Shown here: positions 1-6,838 of the stretch, piece after piece
How the letters are laid out: every line of letters starts with the position of its first letter
Position numbering within the stretch: the stretch's first letter is position 1
Program-made: the position numbers and the translations under genes
Notes under the pieces: generated by a model
The model's input: only the letters and a program-made list of their open reading frames with translations
The model's database searches: none
What the model was told of the DNA's origin: nothing
Source of the DNA: an uncultured Oscillospiraceae bacterium
Lineage (GTDB): Bacteria; Bacillota; Clostridia; Oscillospirales; Ruminococcaceae
Direction of reading: 5' to 3'
DNA: 43,274 bases
NCBI GenBank assembly: GCA_934486875.1
Contig: CAKSPU010000017.1
Location: forward strand, 1 to 43,274

Positions 1-2
1 CC

Positions 3-496
3 GACAAATCGGAATTTGTGTGACATATTACGATATTTAAATTAGAATCGAGGTTATTAAAAAATGAATATAAAACGTATAAATAATGAGGATAATAGAA
101 TAGGCAACTTTATCAATGAAGAATTCTTATCCTATGCTGAACAGAATAATGTTGATTTGAATTATAATGAATTCTGTTTTATTGCAGAAAGCGATGATGG
201 TGAGATAGTAGGTGTTATTACAGGTCGTGCATATTATAATGAGGTGCATATAGGTGATTTGATTATACATAAAGCTCACAGAAAATGCGGATTGGGAAGC
301 AAACTTGTTTCAGCAGTTGAGGAAACATTTCAAAATGCAGGATATGATAAAATCACACTTACGACTTTTGGGTTTCAAGCACCTGAATTCTATAAGAAAC
401 TTGGGTATGTCGTTGAATTCGTTCGAGAAGATAAAAATCCTAAATTATCCAAGTATTTTTTAGCAAAGCAAATTCTTCGATAAATTCCAATTTGTC
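3..496. repeat. Inverted repeat pair flanking the GNAT gene
   Basis: GACAAATCGGAATTT at 3-17 and AAATTCCAATTTGTC at 482-496 are inverted copies with 14 of 15 positions matching. They bracket exactly one AT-rich acetyltransferase gene, and the right arm overlaps its stop codon. This may mark a small inserted cassette or only an imperfect terminator arm. No target duplication is visible, partly because the left arm lies at the window edge. Confidence 0.5.
64..483 (+). CDS. GNAT family N-acetyltransferase
   Basis: This 139-residue protein has the size and layout of a single-domain GCN5-related N-acetyltransferase, which moves an acetyl group from acetyl-CoA to an amine. The central strand (FIAESDDGEIVGVITGRAYY) is followed by the acetyl-CoA loop HRKCGLGSKLV at about residues 72-82, matching the family's R-x-x-G-x-G/A pattern, and by the FYKKLGY motif near residue 110 typical of the last helix and strand. 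GAGGTT lies 10 bases before the ATG. The substrate cannot be predicted. Base composition is clearly more AT-rich than in the next genes, and four GAATTC sites fall within it. Inverted repeats flank it, suggesting recent acquisition. Confidence 0.85.
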   Translation: MNIKRINNEDNRIGNFINEEFLSYAEQNNVDLNYNEFCFIAESDDGEIVGVITGRAYYNEVHIGDLIIHKAHRKCGLGSKLVSAVEETFQNAGYDKITLTTFGFQAPEFYKKLGYVVEFVREDKNPKLSKYFLAKQILR

Positions 497-529
497 GCTC
501 ACACCCCTATCCCCGAAAGGAGCCACCCG

Positions 530-1312
530 ATGCCCTCAGCCCCGACCATATCCCCCGCCCCGAAAACGGGCATAAAAAAAGAGCGCATAGCTGCCCTCGA
601 TGTACTCCGTGGAGGAGCAATGATACTGGTGATGCTGTATCACCTGCTCTTTGACCTTAAGTTCATATACAACGTAAATATCCCCCGCCCCATAACCCCG
701 ATGCAGCCCGAAGCGGAGGTCGTCCATATAGGCTTTCTGTGGGTGCTTTTCGCCGTTTCGGGAGTGTGCACACGCTATTCCCACGACCCCGTAAAGCGTG
801 GAGTGTTCCTCTACATCGTCGGCTTTCTCATAACCCTCGTCACGGCATATTTTATCCCCTCGGAGCTTATCGTTTTCGGGGTGCTGAGCTGCTTCGGTGC
901 GTGTATGGCGATATGCGGACTGCTAAAGCCCCTCCTTGACAAAATACCGTGGCAGGCGCTTTTCTCAGTCTCCGCATTCCTGTGGGTAATGTTTATGGAT
1001 TTCCACCACGGCGGTATGATCCACCTTTTCTTCACCGATATCACAGTTCCGCTCCCCGAGACCGACACCTATCTTTATCCCATAGGACTGAAGAGCAGCG
1101 GATTTGTGAGCGCAGACTATTTCCCCATTATCCCCTACATATTTATGTTCCTCACAGGCTATGCCCTCCACGTTCCCGTAAAGGAGCATAAACTGCCCGA
1201 AAGCTTTTACCGCATAAAATGCAGACCCCTTGAATTTATCGGCAGGCATTCACTGCTCATATATGCCGTTCATCAGCCGATTTTTCTGATTATACTGGAA
1301 ATAATTTTCTGA
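530..1312 (+). CDS. DUF1624 / HGSNAT-like integral membrane protein
   Basis: This 260-residue multi-pass protein begins with a cytoplasmic stretch and the signature IAALDVLRGGAMILVMLYHLL (residues about 20-40), typical of the DUF1624 / heparan-alpha-glucosaminide acetyltransferase catalytic family. It ends with the usual HSLLIYAVHQPIFL helix. About seven hydrophobic segments are visible. Family members are thought to pass acyl groups across the membrane, but the bacterial role is mostly unknown. The AGGAG site at 519-523 fits the ATG at 530. The next gene begins 17 bases after the stop, so 530-2209 may be one operon. Confidence 0.8.
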   Translation: MPSAPTISPAPKTGIKKERIAALDVLRGGAMILVMLYHLLFDLKFIYNVNIPRPITPMQPEAEVVHIGFLWVLFAVSGVCTRYSHDPVKRGVFLYIVGFLITLVTAYFIPSELIVFGVLSCFGACMAICGLLKPLLDKIPWQALFSVSAFLWVMFMDFHHGGMIHLFFTDITVPLPETDTYLYPIGLKSSGFVSADYFPIIPYIFMFLTGYALHVPVKEHKLPESFYRIKCRPLEFIGRHSLLIYAVHQPIFLIILEIIF

Positions 1313-1328
1313 CCCGAAAGGATTTTTT

Positions 1329-1727
1329 ATGGATAAGGATTTTGAAGAAAATATCTGTGGGAAATTTTTTGATAAGAGGGTAAGTGGCAGACTTGCATTT
1401 GAACTTTGTTCTTCAAAAAAGAGACGTGAATTTATTCGGAAGTTATCCCACACCGCACAGGATTATCTGAATGTCAAAAAAGTTTTCAGGCAGTTTGAAA
1501 GCCCTCCCGCCCCCGAACTTATAACAAGCTTTCTGAGCAGTAAAATGTGCTATGTGATATCTCACGGTGATAATGACGGCAATTTTCTTGAAACGACAGC
1601 GGCACTTGATGAGCTGTACCTTAACAATATGGCGTATATGCTCATAAGCGACAGCTGCGAAACAGCCTATCTCGAAACGGAGAACGAATATTCACGGCAC
1701 CGTGCATATTTTTTGAAAGGAAAATAA
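1329..1727 (+). CDS. Hypothetical protein, 132 residues
   Basis: I do not recognise this protein. It is soluble with no signal peptide. The N-terminal half is basic and helical (SSKKRREFIRKL around residue 28), and the C-terminal half carries MCYVISHGDNDG and LISDSCETAY, which look like buried strands. It lies 17 bases after the DUF1624 gene and 2 bases before rlmH, with an AAAGGA site before the ATG, so it is probably co-transcribed with both. Codon use matches its neighbours, which supports a real gene. Confidence 0.7.
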   Translation: MDKDFEENICGKFFDKRVSGRLAFELCSSKKRREFIRKLSHTAQDYLNVKKVFRQFESPPAPELITSFLSSKMCYVISHGDNDGNFLETTAALDELYLNNMAYMLISDSCETAYLETENEYSRHRAYFLKGK

Positions 1728-1729
1728 AA

Positions 1730-2209
1730 ATGTACAACATAAATCTCATAACCGTAGGCAAGCTCAAAGAAAGCTATCTCCGGGATGCCTGTGCCGAATA
1801 CACCAAGCGTCTCGGAGCATACTGCCATATAAAAATAACAGAGCTGCCCGAATCACGCCTCCCCGACGACCCGTCGGAAAAGGTGATAAAAGCAGCCCTT
1901 GACACCGAAGCGGAAGCCATTCTTTCCGCAGCGGGAAACAGCACCGTCATCGCAATGTGCATTGAGGGAAAAATGATGAGCAGCGAGGAGCTTGCCCGCA
2001 AATTTGAAAGCCTTGCGGTGGGCGGAAGCAGCTCCGTGAGCCTTGTTATCGGCAGCTCCTTCGGACTTTCCGACAAGGTGAAAAACGCCGCCGCACTCAG
2101 GCTCTCAATGTCCCCTATGACATTCCCCCACCAGCTTGCAAGAGTGATGCTCCTGGAACAGATATACCGTGCAATGTCCATTCTCGGCAACGGCAAATAT
2201 CACAAATGA
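1730..2209 (+). CDS. rlmH: 23S rRNA (pseudouridine1915-N3)-methyltransferase RlmH
   Basis: At 159 residues this is the full family length. RlmH is a SPOUT methyltransferase that uses S-adenosylmethionine to methylate pseudouridine 1915 in helix 69 of 23S rRNA. The start MYNINLITVGKLKESY is characteristic. The knot region contains SLVIGSSFGLSD (about residues 104-115), the methionine-binding glycine loop. The terminus LARVMLLEQIYRAMSILGN followed by KYHK is close to invariant in the family. The ATG is 2 bases after the preceding stop. The 3' end overlaps the convergent recQ gene by 10 bases, with no intrinsic terminator visible between them. Confidence 0.95.
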   Translation: MYNINLITVGKLKESYLRDACAEYTKRLGAYCHIKITELPESRLPDDPSEKVIKAALDTEAEAILSAAGNSTVIAMCIEGKMMSSEELARKFESLAVGGSSSVSLVIGSSFGLSDKVKNAAALRLSMSPMTFPHQLARVMLLEQIYRAMSILGNGKYHK

Positions 2210-4449
2210 GCAGCGGCAAATCCGCCGATCTCACCCATACTGTCCGCAATAAATCTCTGCGCCTGTGTGCTGAAAAGTACACGGGTGTATTTTTTGCCCG
2301 ATGACGCTGTGACCTCCGATTCAAAAATACCGATATCGGCAGAATGCTCCGTAATGCCCTTGCGTTCGCTGCCGTCAGACTCGGTACACATTTTCAGATA
2401 GCCCTTTGAAATGAGCCATTCGTACACCACATTTCTCAGGTTTGTAGGCGAGATATTTTCGCCTGCTGCCGTGATTATGCTGCTGAGAAGTGCAGTGATG
2501 TGGACCGCTTCATTGGCAGGTTCAAAGCTGCCTATGCCTTTTAGAATGCCCTCAAACCCACGCTTTCTGTCCTCGGGGGTCTTAAGACGGTTCACGGGAG
2601 CCTTTTTCACCGTCGGCTCTGCGGCGGGAGCATTTTCGCAGTATTCCTTTATCGCCGCCATAAACTCATCGCCGTAGCGTTCCAGCTTGGCACTGCCCAC
2701 ACCCGAAACGTCAAGAAATTCCGAATTTGTCCTCGGTCTTTTTTGGCACATATCCGCAAGGGTGGAGTCGGTGAATATAAAATACGCAGGCACGCCCTGA
2801 GCCGCCGCAATTTTCTGACGGAGTTTTTTGAGAATATCCATAAGCTTCGGGTCTGCGGCATAGACCATAGTTTCTTTCTGCTTTTTGGCATTTTCCCTGT
2901 CCTCGGGTATGCGTGCCTTTACCGTCACATTTCCACGCAGCACTTCAAGAGCGGAATTATCCACCGTCAGAACGGGATATTCCCCCTCCGTCCGCTTTAT
3001 GTAGCCCATTGTTTCAAGCCGCTCTTCTATTCGGCGGATACGCTTTTCCGATGTATCCGTCATAATGCCGTAGGTGGAAATTTTGTCAAGCCCCGACCGT
3101 GTGAGCTTTTCCGAGCTGCTTCCTCTCAGAATGTCGCAGATGGTCTTGACACCGTATCTCTGCCCCGCACGGTACACGCAGGAGATTATTTTCTGCGCCT
3201 CCACCGTAATGTCGCTCTCAGCCGAGTCCGAGCAGCACACCGAACAGCTGCCGCACTCGGGGGGAGCCTTTTCACCGAAATATTTCAGAATATATCCCCT
3301 GAGGCAATCCCCGCAGGTGCAGTAGAATGTCATATCACGAAGCCTTTTCAAATCTCTGCGCCTTGTCTCCTCGGCTGTCTCAGGCTCCTGCTCCGATTCC
3401 TCAAAGCTTTTCTTGATGAGATATTCCGCCGTCACAACGTCCCTGCCGCTGTAGAGCAGCACGCAGTCCGAGGGAGAGCCGTCACGTCCCGCACGTCCTG
3501 CCTCCTGATAATAGCTTTCAACATCTTTTGGCATATTGTAGTGGATAACAAAGGTCACGTTTGATTTGTCTATACCCATTCCGAAAGCGTTTGTGGCGAC
3601 CATTATCCGCACACGGTCGAATATAAAATCCTCCTGATTTTTCCGTCTCTCCTCCTCGGAAAGCCCTGCGTGATACCTTGCAGCCGAAAAGCCCATATCG
3701 TTGAGTTTTTGGCACACATCTTCAACATTTTTTCTGGTGGAGCAATATACTATGCCGCTCCTGCCCTCCTTGTCATAGGCGGAAATGAGCTTTTTCAGGT
3801 CGGCGTTTTTGTCTGCGGGGCGGCGCACCTCAAAGTAAAGATTTTTTCTGTCAAATCCCGTTACCAGTGAAAACGGGTCTCGAAGCTCCAGCAGCTTTGT
3901 GATATCCTCACGGACACGCAGGGTCGCAGTGGCGGTAAATGCGGTCATAACGGGTCTTATGGGGAGAGCTGCCGCAAATTTCGGAATGTTCAGATAGCTT
4001 GGGCGGAAATCCTGTCCCCACTGGGAAATGCAGTGCGCCTCGTCAACGGTTATCATCGAGATGTTGGCTTTCATTGCGAAATTCACAAAAAGCTCGGTAT
4101 CAAGCCGCTCGGGAGCAACATAGATAAGCTTGTAAACGCCGTTTTCGGCATTGCGGATAACGGTGTAGAGCTGGTTCATAGTGAGGGAGCTGTTGATGTA
4201 GGCGGCTCTGATGCCAGACTGTACAAGAGAGCCCACCTGATCCTGCATAAGCGAAATAAGAGGGGAAACCACAATAGTTATCCCCTCCATCATAAGAGCG
4301 GGTATCTGATAGCACAGGGATTTTCCTGCGCCCGTGGGCATTACCCCGAGAGTGTCTCTTCCCGAAAGAATGCTTTCCACAAGCTTGTCCTGACCGGGCC
4401 GGAAGCTTTCATACCCGAAATATTTTTTTAAAACGTCATTCTGAACCAT
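2200..4449 (-). CDS. recQ: ATP-dependent DNA helicase RecQ
   Basis: RecQ is a 3'-5' helicase acting in recombination repair and fork restart. The 749-residue protein shows Walker A GVMPTGAGKSLCYQ near residue 40, the DEAH box VDEAHCISQWG, motif VI YYQEAGRAGRDG, and a zinc site CTCGDC...CGSCSVC. An RQC winged helix follows, then an HRDC domain (KLMDILKKLRQKIAAAQGVP) and an extra C-terminal segment of about 110 residues like the RQC-minor region of Clostridial RecQ proteins. The ATG at 4449 is chosen because AGGTGGG sits just before it and homology begins with MVQNDVLKKYFGYESFRPGQ. A longer upstream reading has no RecQ similarity. Confidence 0.95.
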   Translation of the reverse strand: MVQNDVLKKYFGYESFRPGQDKLVESILSGRDTLGVMPTGAGKSLCYQIPALMMEGITIVVSPLISLMQDQVGSLVQSGIRAAYINSSLTMNQLYTVIRNAENGVYKLIYVAPERLDTELFVNFAMKANISMITVDEAHCISQWGQDFRPSYLNIPKFAAALPIRPVMTAFTATATLRVREDITKLLELRDPFSLVTGFDRKNLYFEVRRPADKNADLKKLISAYDKEGRSGIVYCSTRKNVEDVCQKLNDMGFSAARYHAGLSEEERRKNQEDFIFDRVRIMVATNAFGMGIDKSNVTFVIHYNMPKDVESYYQEAGRAGRDGSPSDCVLLYSGRDVVTAEYLIKKSFEESEQEPETAEETRRRDLKRLRDMTFYCTCGDCLRGYILKYFGEKAPPECGSCSVCCSDSAESDITVEAQKIISCVYRAGQRYGVKTICDILRGSSSEKLTRSGLDKISTYGIMTDTSEKRIRRIEERLETMGYIKRTEGEYPVLTVDNSALEVLRGNVTVKARIPEDRENAKKQKETMVYAADPKLMDILKKLRQKIAAAQGVPAYFIFTDSTLADMCQKRPRTNSEFLDVSGVGSAKLERYGDEFMAAIKEYCENAPAAEPTVKKAPVNRLKTPEDRKRGFEGILKGIGSFEPANEAVHITALLSSIITAAGENISPTNLRNVVYEWLISKGYLKMCTESDGSERKGITEHSADIGIFESEVTASSGKKYTRVLFSTQAQRFIADSMGEIGGFAAAHL

Positions 4450-4554
4450 TTTCCCACCTGAATTTTCCGCACTGTTTCCGCATTGCTTTTTCTTGATTAT
4501 ACCACATTTTGCGGAGATTTGCAAGGGGGGATAAAATTCCCACACAAAAGTCAG

Positions 4555-4597
4555 AACGGCTGTGACACCGCAAAAAATGTCACAGCCGTTTTTATAT
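4555..4597. terminator. Perfect 13-bp inverted repeat with T-run, recQ/XRE junction
   Basis: AACGGCTGTGACA (4555-4567) and TGTCACAGCCGTT (4578-4590) form a perfect 13-bp stem with a 10-base loop. The T-run follows on the plus strand, although both adjacent genes read leftward; on the minus strand the stem is followed only by CTGACTTTT. It lies just after the XRE gene stop, so it may end that leftward transcript, but the stronger terminator direction is antisense. Confidence 0.6.
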
Positions 4598-4918
4598 CTT
4601 ATCAATAAGCCCCGCAAGCCGTGAAAGAAGCTTTTTTTCCTCAGTTGAAAGAGAGGTCACGAACCGCAGAAGCTGCTGCTCACTGTCGGAAAGGTCGCTT
4701 GAAGCAAGCCCTCGCTTGTTGTTTGTCAGCCCTGCGATGTAGTCAAGGCTCACGTTGTAGTATTTTGCAAGCAGAATGGCACGTTCAAAGGGGATCTCAG
4801 CATTCCCCAACTCATATTTCCCATAATGCTGCGAAGATGTGCCCAAATAATCAGCAAGCTCCTGTTGGGTTTTATCGCTGTCTTCCCGTAAGTCTTTTAT
4901 CCTGTTATATTTAGCCAT
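4592..4918 (-). CDS. XRE-family (Cro/CI-type) transcriptional regulator
   Basis: This 108-residue protein has an N-terminal HTH_3 domain: IKDLREDSDKTQQELADYLG, then a recognition helix region TSSQHYGKYELGNAEIPFER and LAKYYNVSLDYIAGLTNN. That is the standard Cro/CI arrangement. The C-terminal 40 residues (LSDSEQQLLRFVTSLSTEEKKLLSRLAGLI) probably form a helical dimerisation segment. The ATG at 4918 is preferred over a GTG 9 bases earlier because GAGGTG lies 7 bases before it. It is divergent from a secreted-protein gene at 5042, with 123 bases of shared control region; autoregulation and control of that neighbour are plausible but inferred. Confidence 0.85.
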   Translation of the reverse strand: MAKYNRIKDLREDSDKTQQELADYLGTSSQHYGKYELGNAEIPFERAILLAKYYNVSLDYIAGLTNNKRGLASSDLSDSEQQLLRFVTSLSTEEKKLLSRLAGLIDKI

Positions 4919-4966
4919 ATGTGACACCTCATTTTTGTATATTGTACCACATTTGATTGAAAGATA

Positions 4967-4995
4967 TTGACGTTTGTGTCTAATCAGGATATAAT
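4967..4995 (+). promoter_or_regulatory. Promoter of the 5042-5632 gene
   Basis: TTGACG (4967-4972), a 17-base spacer and TATAAT (4990-4995) match the housekeeping sigma consensus. They lie about 47 bases before the TTG start. Confidence 0.7.
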
Positions 4996-5041
4996 ATAAA
5001 TATATTCAGCCTTTTTAGGCATTATCAGGAGGAAAATTACT

Positions 5042-5632
5042 TTGAAGCTTAAGTATTTTCTTATAAATATATTTGCAATATTGTTATTCTTTTCATTTTT
5101 CCCCTCAAAATGTTATGCTTTGGAGGAACTTGAATTAAATACAGCAAAATATTTTGATTATTCTGATTTTGGAACAGGAAGTAGATTTAGCTATTATTTT
5201 TCAATCGATTCTGATATTGATATTAAATATGTATGTTCATTCGATTCAGGTGAGGTTCTAGGAAAATATACTATTTACGACGAAATGAATGAAAGTATCG
5301 TTGAATTATACGGAAACGAAAGCCAAGAAAATGACCTGCTGCATTTGTCAAAGGGAAAATACAGAATTGATTTTTTCTGTGTTGAAACAGATAGCGATAA
5401 ATGTTCCGGATATATCGTACTCTATGATCCATCACGCCCTATTGAGTATAAAGTCGAAGAAACGTCCGAATACAGCAGTATAACATCTGACCCGCCGACA
5501 AATCCGGACGAAAGTTTTACGGGCAATACATACATTACCGTTTTGATAACGCTGCTGATAGTAATAATGGTTTTAACCGCATTACTGATTATAGTTTTCA
5601 GAAAAAAAACAAAAGTAACATACATAAAATAG
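5042..5632 (+). CDS. Putative secreted, C-terminally membrane-anchored protein
   Basis: I do not recognise a family. The 196-residue protein starts with a signal peptide (MKLKYF, hydrophobic core LINIFAILLFFSFFPS, cleavage probably near KCYA-LEE at residue 26). An acidic, aromatic-rich extracellular part follows, probably beta-stranded. The end has a Ser/Thr/Pro linker (about 140-160), a membrane helix (TYITVLITLLIVIMVLTALL) and the basic tail FRKKTKVTYIK. It is thus a single-pass surface protein. AGGAGG lies 7 bases before the TTG start and no ATG fits. A consensus promoter precedes it and a strong terminator follows, so it is monocistronic, divergent from the XRE gene. Confidence 0.7.
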   Translation: MKLKYFLINIFAILLFFSFFPSKCYALEELELNTAKYFDYSDFGTGSRFSYYFSIDSDIDIKYVCSFDSGEVLGKYTIYDEMNESIVELYGNESQENDLLHLSKGKYRIDFFCVETDSDKCSGYIVLYDPSRPIEYKVEETSEYSSITSDPPTNPDESFTGNTYITVLITLLIVIMVLTALLIIVFRKKTKVTYIK

Positions 5633-5669
5633 CTCGTCCGCACCAAAAAAAGTACGGACGGGCTATTTT
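5626..5669 (+). terminator. Intrinsic terminator after the 5042-5632 gene
   Basis: AAAATAGC-CGTCCG pairs with CGGACG-GCTATTTT around a loop of about 13 bases. The stem overlaps the stop codon and its arms supply A/T runs on both strands. Confidence 0.75.
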
Positions 5670-5680
5670 ATGTATATACG

Positions 5681-5712
5681 CAAAAGCCGCCGCACCCCAA
5701 AGGTACGGCGGC
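5681..5712 (-). terminator. Intrinsic terminator of fba
   Basis: On the minus strand GCCGCCG pairs with CGGCGGC and is followed by TTTTG, 26 bases after the fba stop. Confidence 0.8.
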
Positions 5713-5738
5713 AAAATTATTATGCTGTAGCTTTAAAC

Positions 5739-6608
5739 TCAAGCCTTGCCAACAGAGCCGAAGGTTGTGATCTTCTCAGTAACCTTAGCCTTGATAGCCT
5801 CGAAGCCGGGAGCGAGAAGCTTTCTGGGGTCGAAGCCCTTGCCCTGAAGGTCCTTGCCCTCTTCGATGTACTTTCTTGTAGCTTCCTGGAATACGAGCTG
5901 GCACTCGGTATTAACATTGATCTTAGCAACGCCGAGGGAGATCGCCTTCTTGATCATATCGTCAGGGATACCTGTGCCGCCGTGGAGAACGAGGGGCATA
6001 TCGCCTGTCTTAGCCTTGATAGCCTCGAGAACGTCGAAGCGGAGACCGGGCCAGTTTGCAGGGTACTTGCCGTGGATATTGCCGATGCCTGCTGCGAGCA
6101 TTGTAACGCCGAGGTCTGCAACAGCCTTGCACTCGTCGGGATCAGCGCACTCGCCCATACCAACAACGCCGTCTTCCTCGCCGCCGATGGAACCGACCTC
6201 AGCCTCAAGAGAAAGGCCGAGAATATCGCAGGTATTTACAAGAGCGGTTGTCTTGGCAATGTTCTCCTCGATAGGATAGTGAGAACCGTCGAACATAATG
6301 GAAGAGAAGCCTGCGTTGATGCAAGCCTTTGCGCCCTCAAAGGAGCCGTGGTCGAGGTGAAGAGCAACGGGAACGGTGATATCGAGAGAATCGAGCATAC
6401 CGTTTACCATACCTACAATAGTCTTGTAGCCGCACATATACTTGCCTGCGCCCTCGGAAACACCGAGGATAACGGGAGACTTCAGCTCCTGAACAGTCTG
6501 AAGAACTGCCTTTGTCCACTCGAGGTTGTTGATGTTGATCTGAGCAACAGCATACTTGCCGTCACGAGCCTTGATAAGCATATCCTTAGCAGAAACTAAT
6601 CTTGACAT
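5739..6608 (-). CDS. fba: Class II fructose-bisphosphate aldolase
   Basis: This 289-residue zinc-dependent aldolase interconverts fructose 1,6-bisphosphate with glyceraldehyde 3-phosphate and dihydroxyacetone phosphate in central glycolysis. Class II features are visible: PVALHLDHGSFEGAKACINAGFSSIMFDGSH (zinc-binding His and catalytic Asp, about residues 78-108), LEAEVGSIGGEEDG with the metal-binding Glu region, GIGNIHGKYP and VLHGGTGIPDDMIKKAI (second zinc His and phosphate loop), and INVNTE near residue 233. A tagatose-bisphosphate aldolase activity is an alternative within this family. GGAGGT precedes the ATG. The gene stands alone, with its own promoter at 6665-6693 and terminator. Confidence 0.92.
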   Translation of the reverse strand: MSRLVSAKDMLIKARDGKYAVAQININNLEWTKAVLQTVQELKSPVILGVSEGAGKYMCGYKTIVGMVNGMLDSLDITVPVALHLDHGSFEGAKACINAGFSSIMFDGSHYPIEENIAKTTALVNTCDILGLSLEAEVGSIGGEEDGVVGMGECADPDECKAVADLGVTMLAAGIGNIHGKYPANWPGLRFDVLEAIKAKTGDMPLVLHGGTGIPDDMIKKAISLGVAKINVNTECQLVFQEATRKYIEEGKDLQGKGFDPRKLLAPGFEAIKAKVTEKITTFGSVGKA

Positions 6609-6664
6609 TTGAATGTACCTCCATACAGCGTGCGCTGACGCACACTTTTAATTTTTATAACTCT

Positions 6665-6693
6665 ATTATACTCCATTTTTTTCATTTTTGCAA
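6665..6693 (-). promoter_or_regulatory. Promoter of fba
   Basis: On the minus strand TTGCAA, a 17-base spacer and TATAAT end about 57 bases before the fba ATG. Confidence 0.75.
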
Positions 6694-6734
6694 TAGCTAA
6701 CGGAAAATTTACACTGTTTTCGGGGAAATATTTT

Positions 6735-6778
6735 CAAAGTGCAAAATTTGCACTTTGGAACCTGTACTTTGCACTTTG
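6735..6778. repeat. Triplicated TTTGCACTTTG palindrome upstream of fba
   Basis: CAAAGTGCAAA and TTTGCACTTTG form an odd-centred 23-bp palindrome at 6735-6757. A third TTTGCACTTTG lies at 6768-6778. The group lies 42-85 bases upstream of the fba -35 box and just after the metG terminator. It could be an operator for fba or a small dispersed palindrome; no regulator is identifiable. Confidence 0.5.
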
Positions 6779-6791
6779 AAATTCTTGAAAT

Positions 6792-6832
6792 AAAAAAGGC
6801 GTTTCCCCCAAGTGATACAGGAGAAACGCCTT
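6792..6832 (-). terminator. Intrinsic terminator of metG
   Basis: On the minus strand AAGGCGTTTC pairs with GAAACGCCTT, followed by TTTTTTA, starting 7 bases after the metG stop. Confidence 0.85.
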
Positions 6833-6838
6833 ATTATC

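Noticed and set aside
4450..4617. N-terminal extension of RecQ by 56 residues
   Set aside because: It overlaps the XRE gene end and the inverted repeat, has no RecQ similarity, and a good ribosome site precedes the ATG at 4449.
5670..6599. Long open frame (309 codons) antisense to fba
   Set aside because: It mirrors the codon bias of fba, has no family pattern, and fba is certain. The same applies to long antisense frames over thrS (23445-25049), rny (28956-30368), the GGDEF gene (16032-17399) and hcp (34096-35088).
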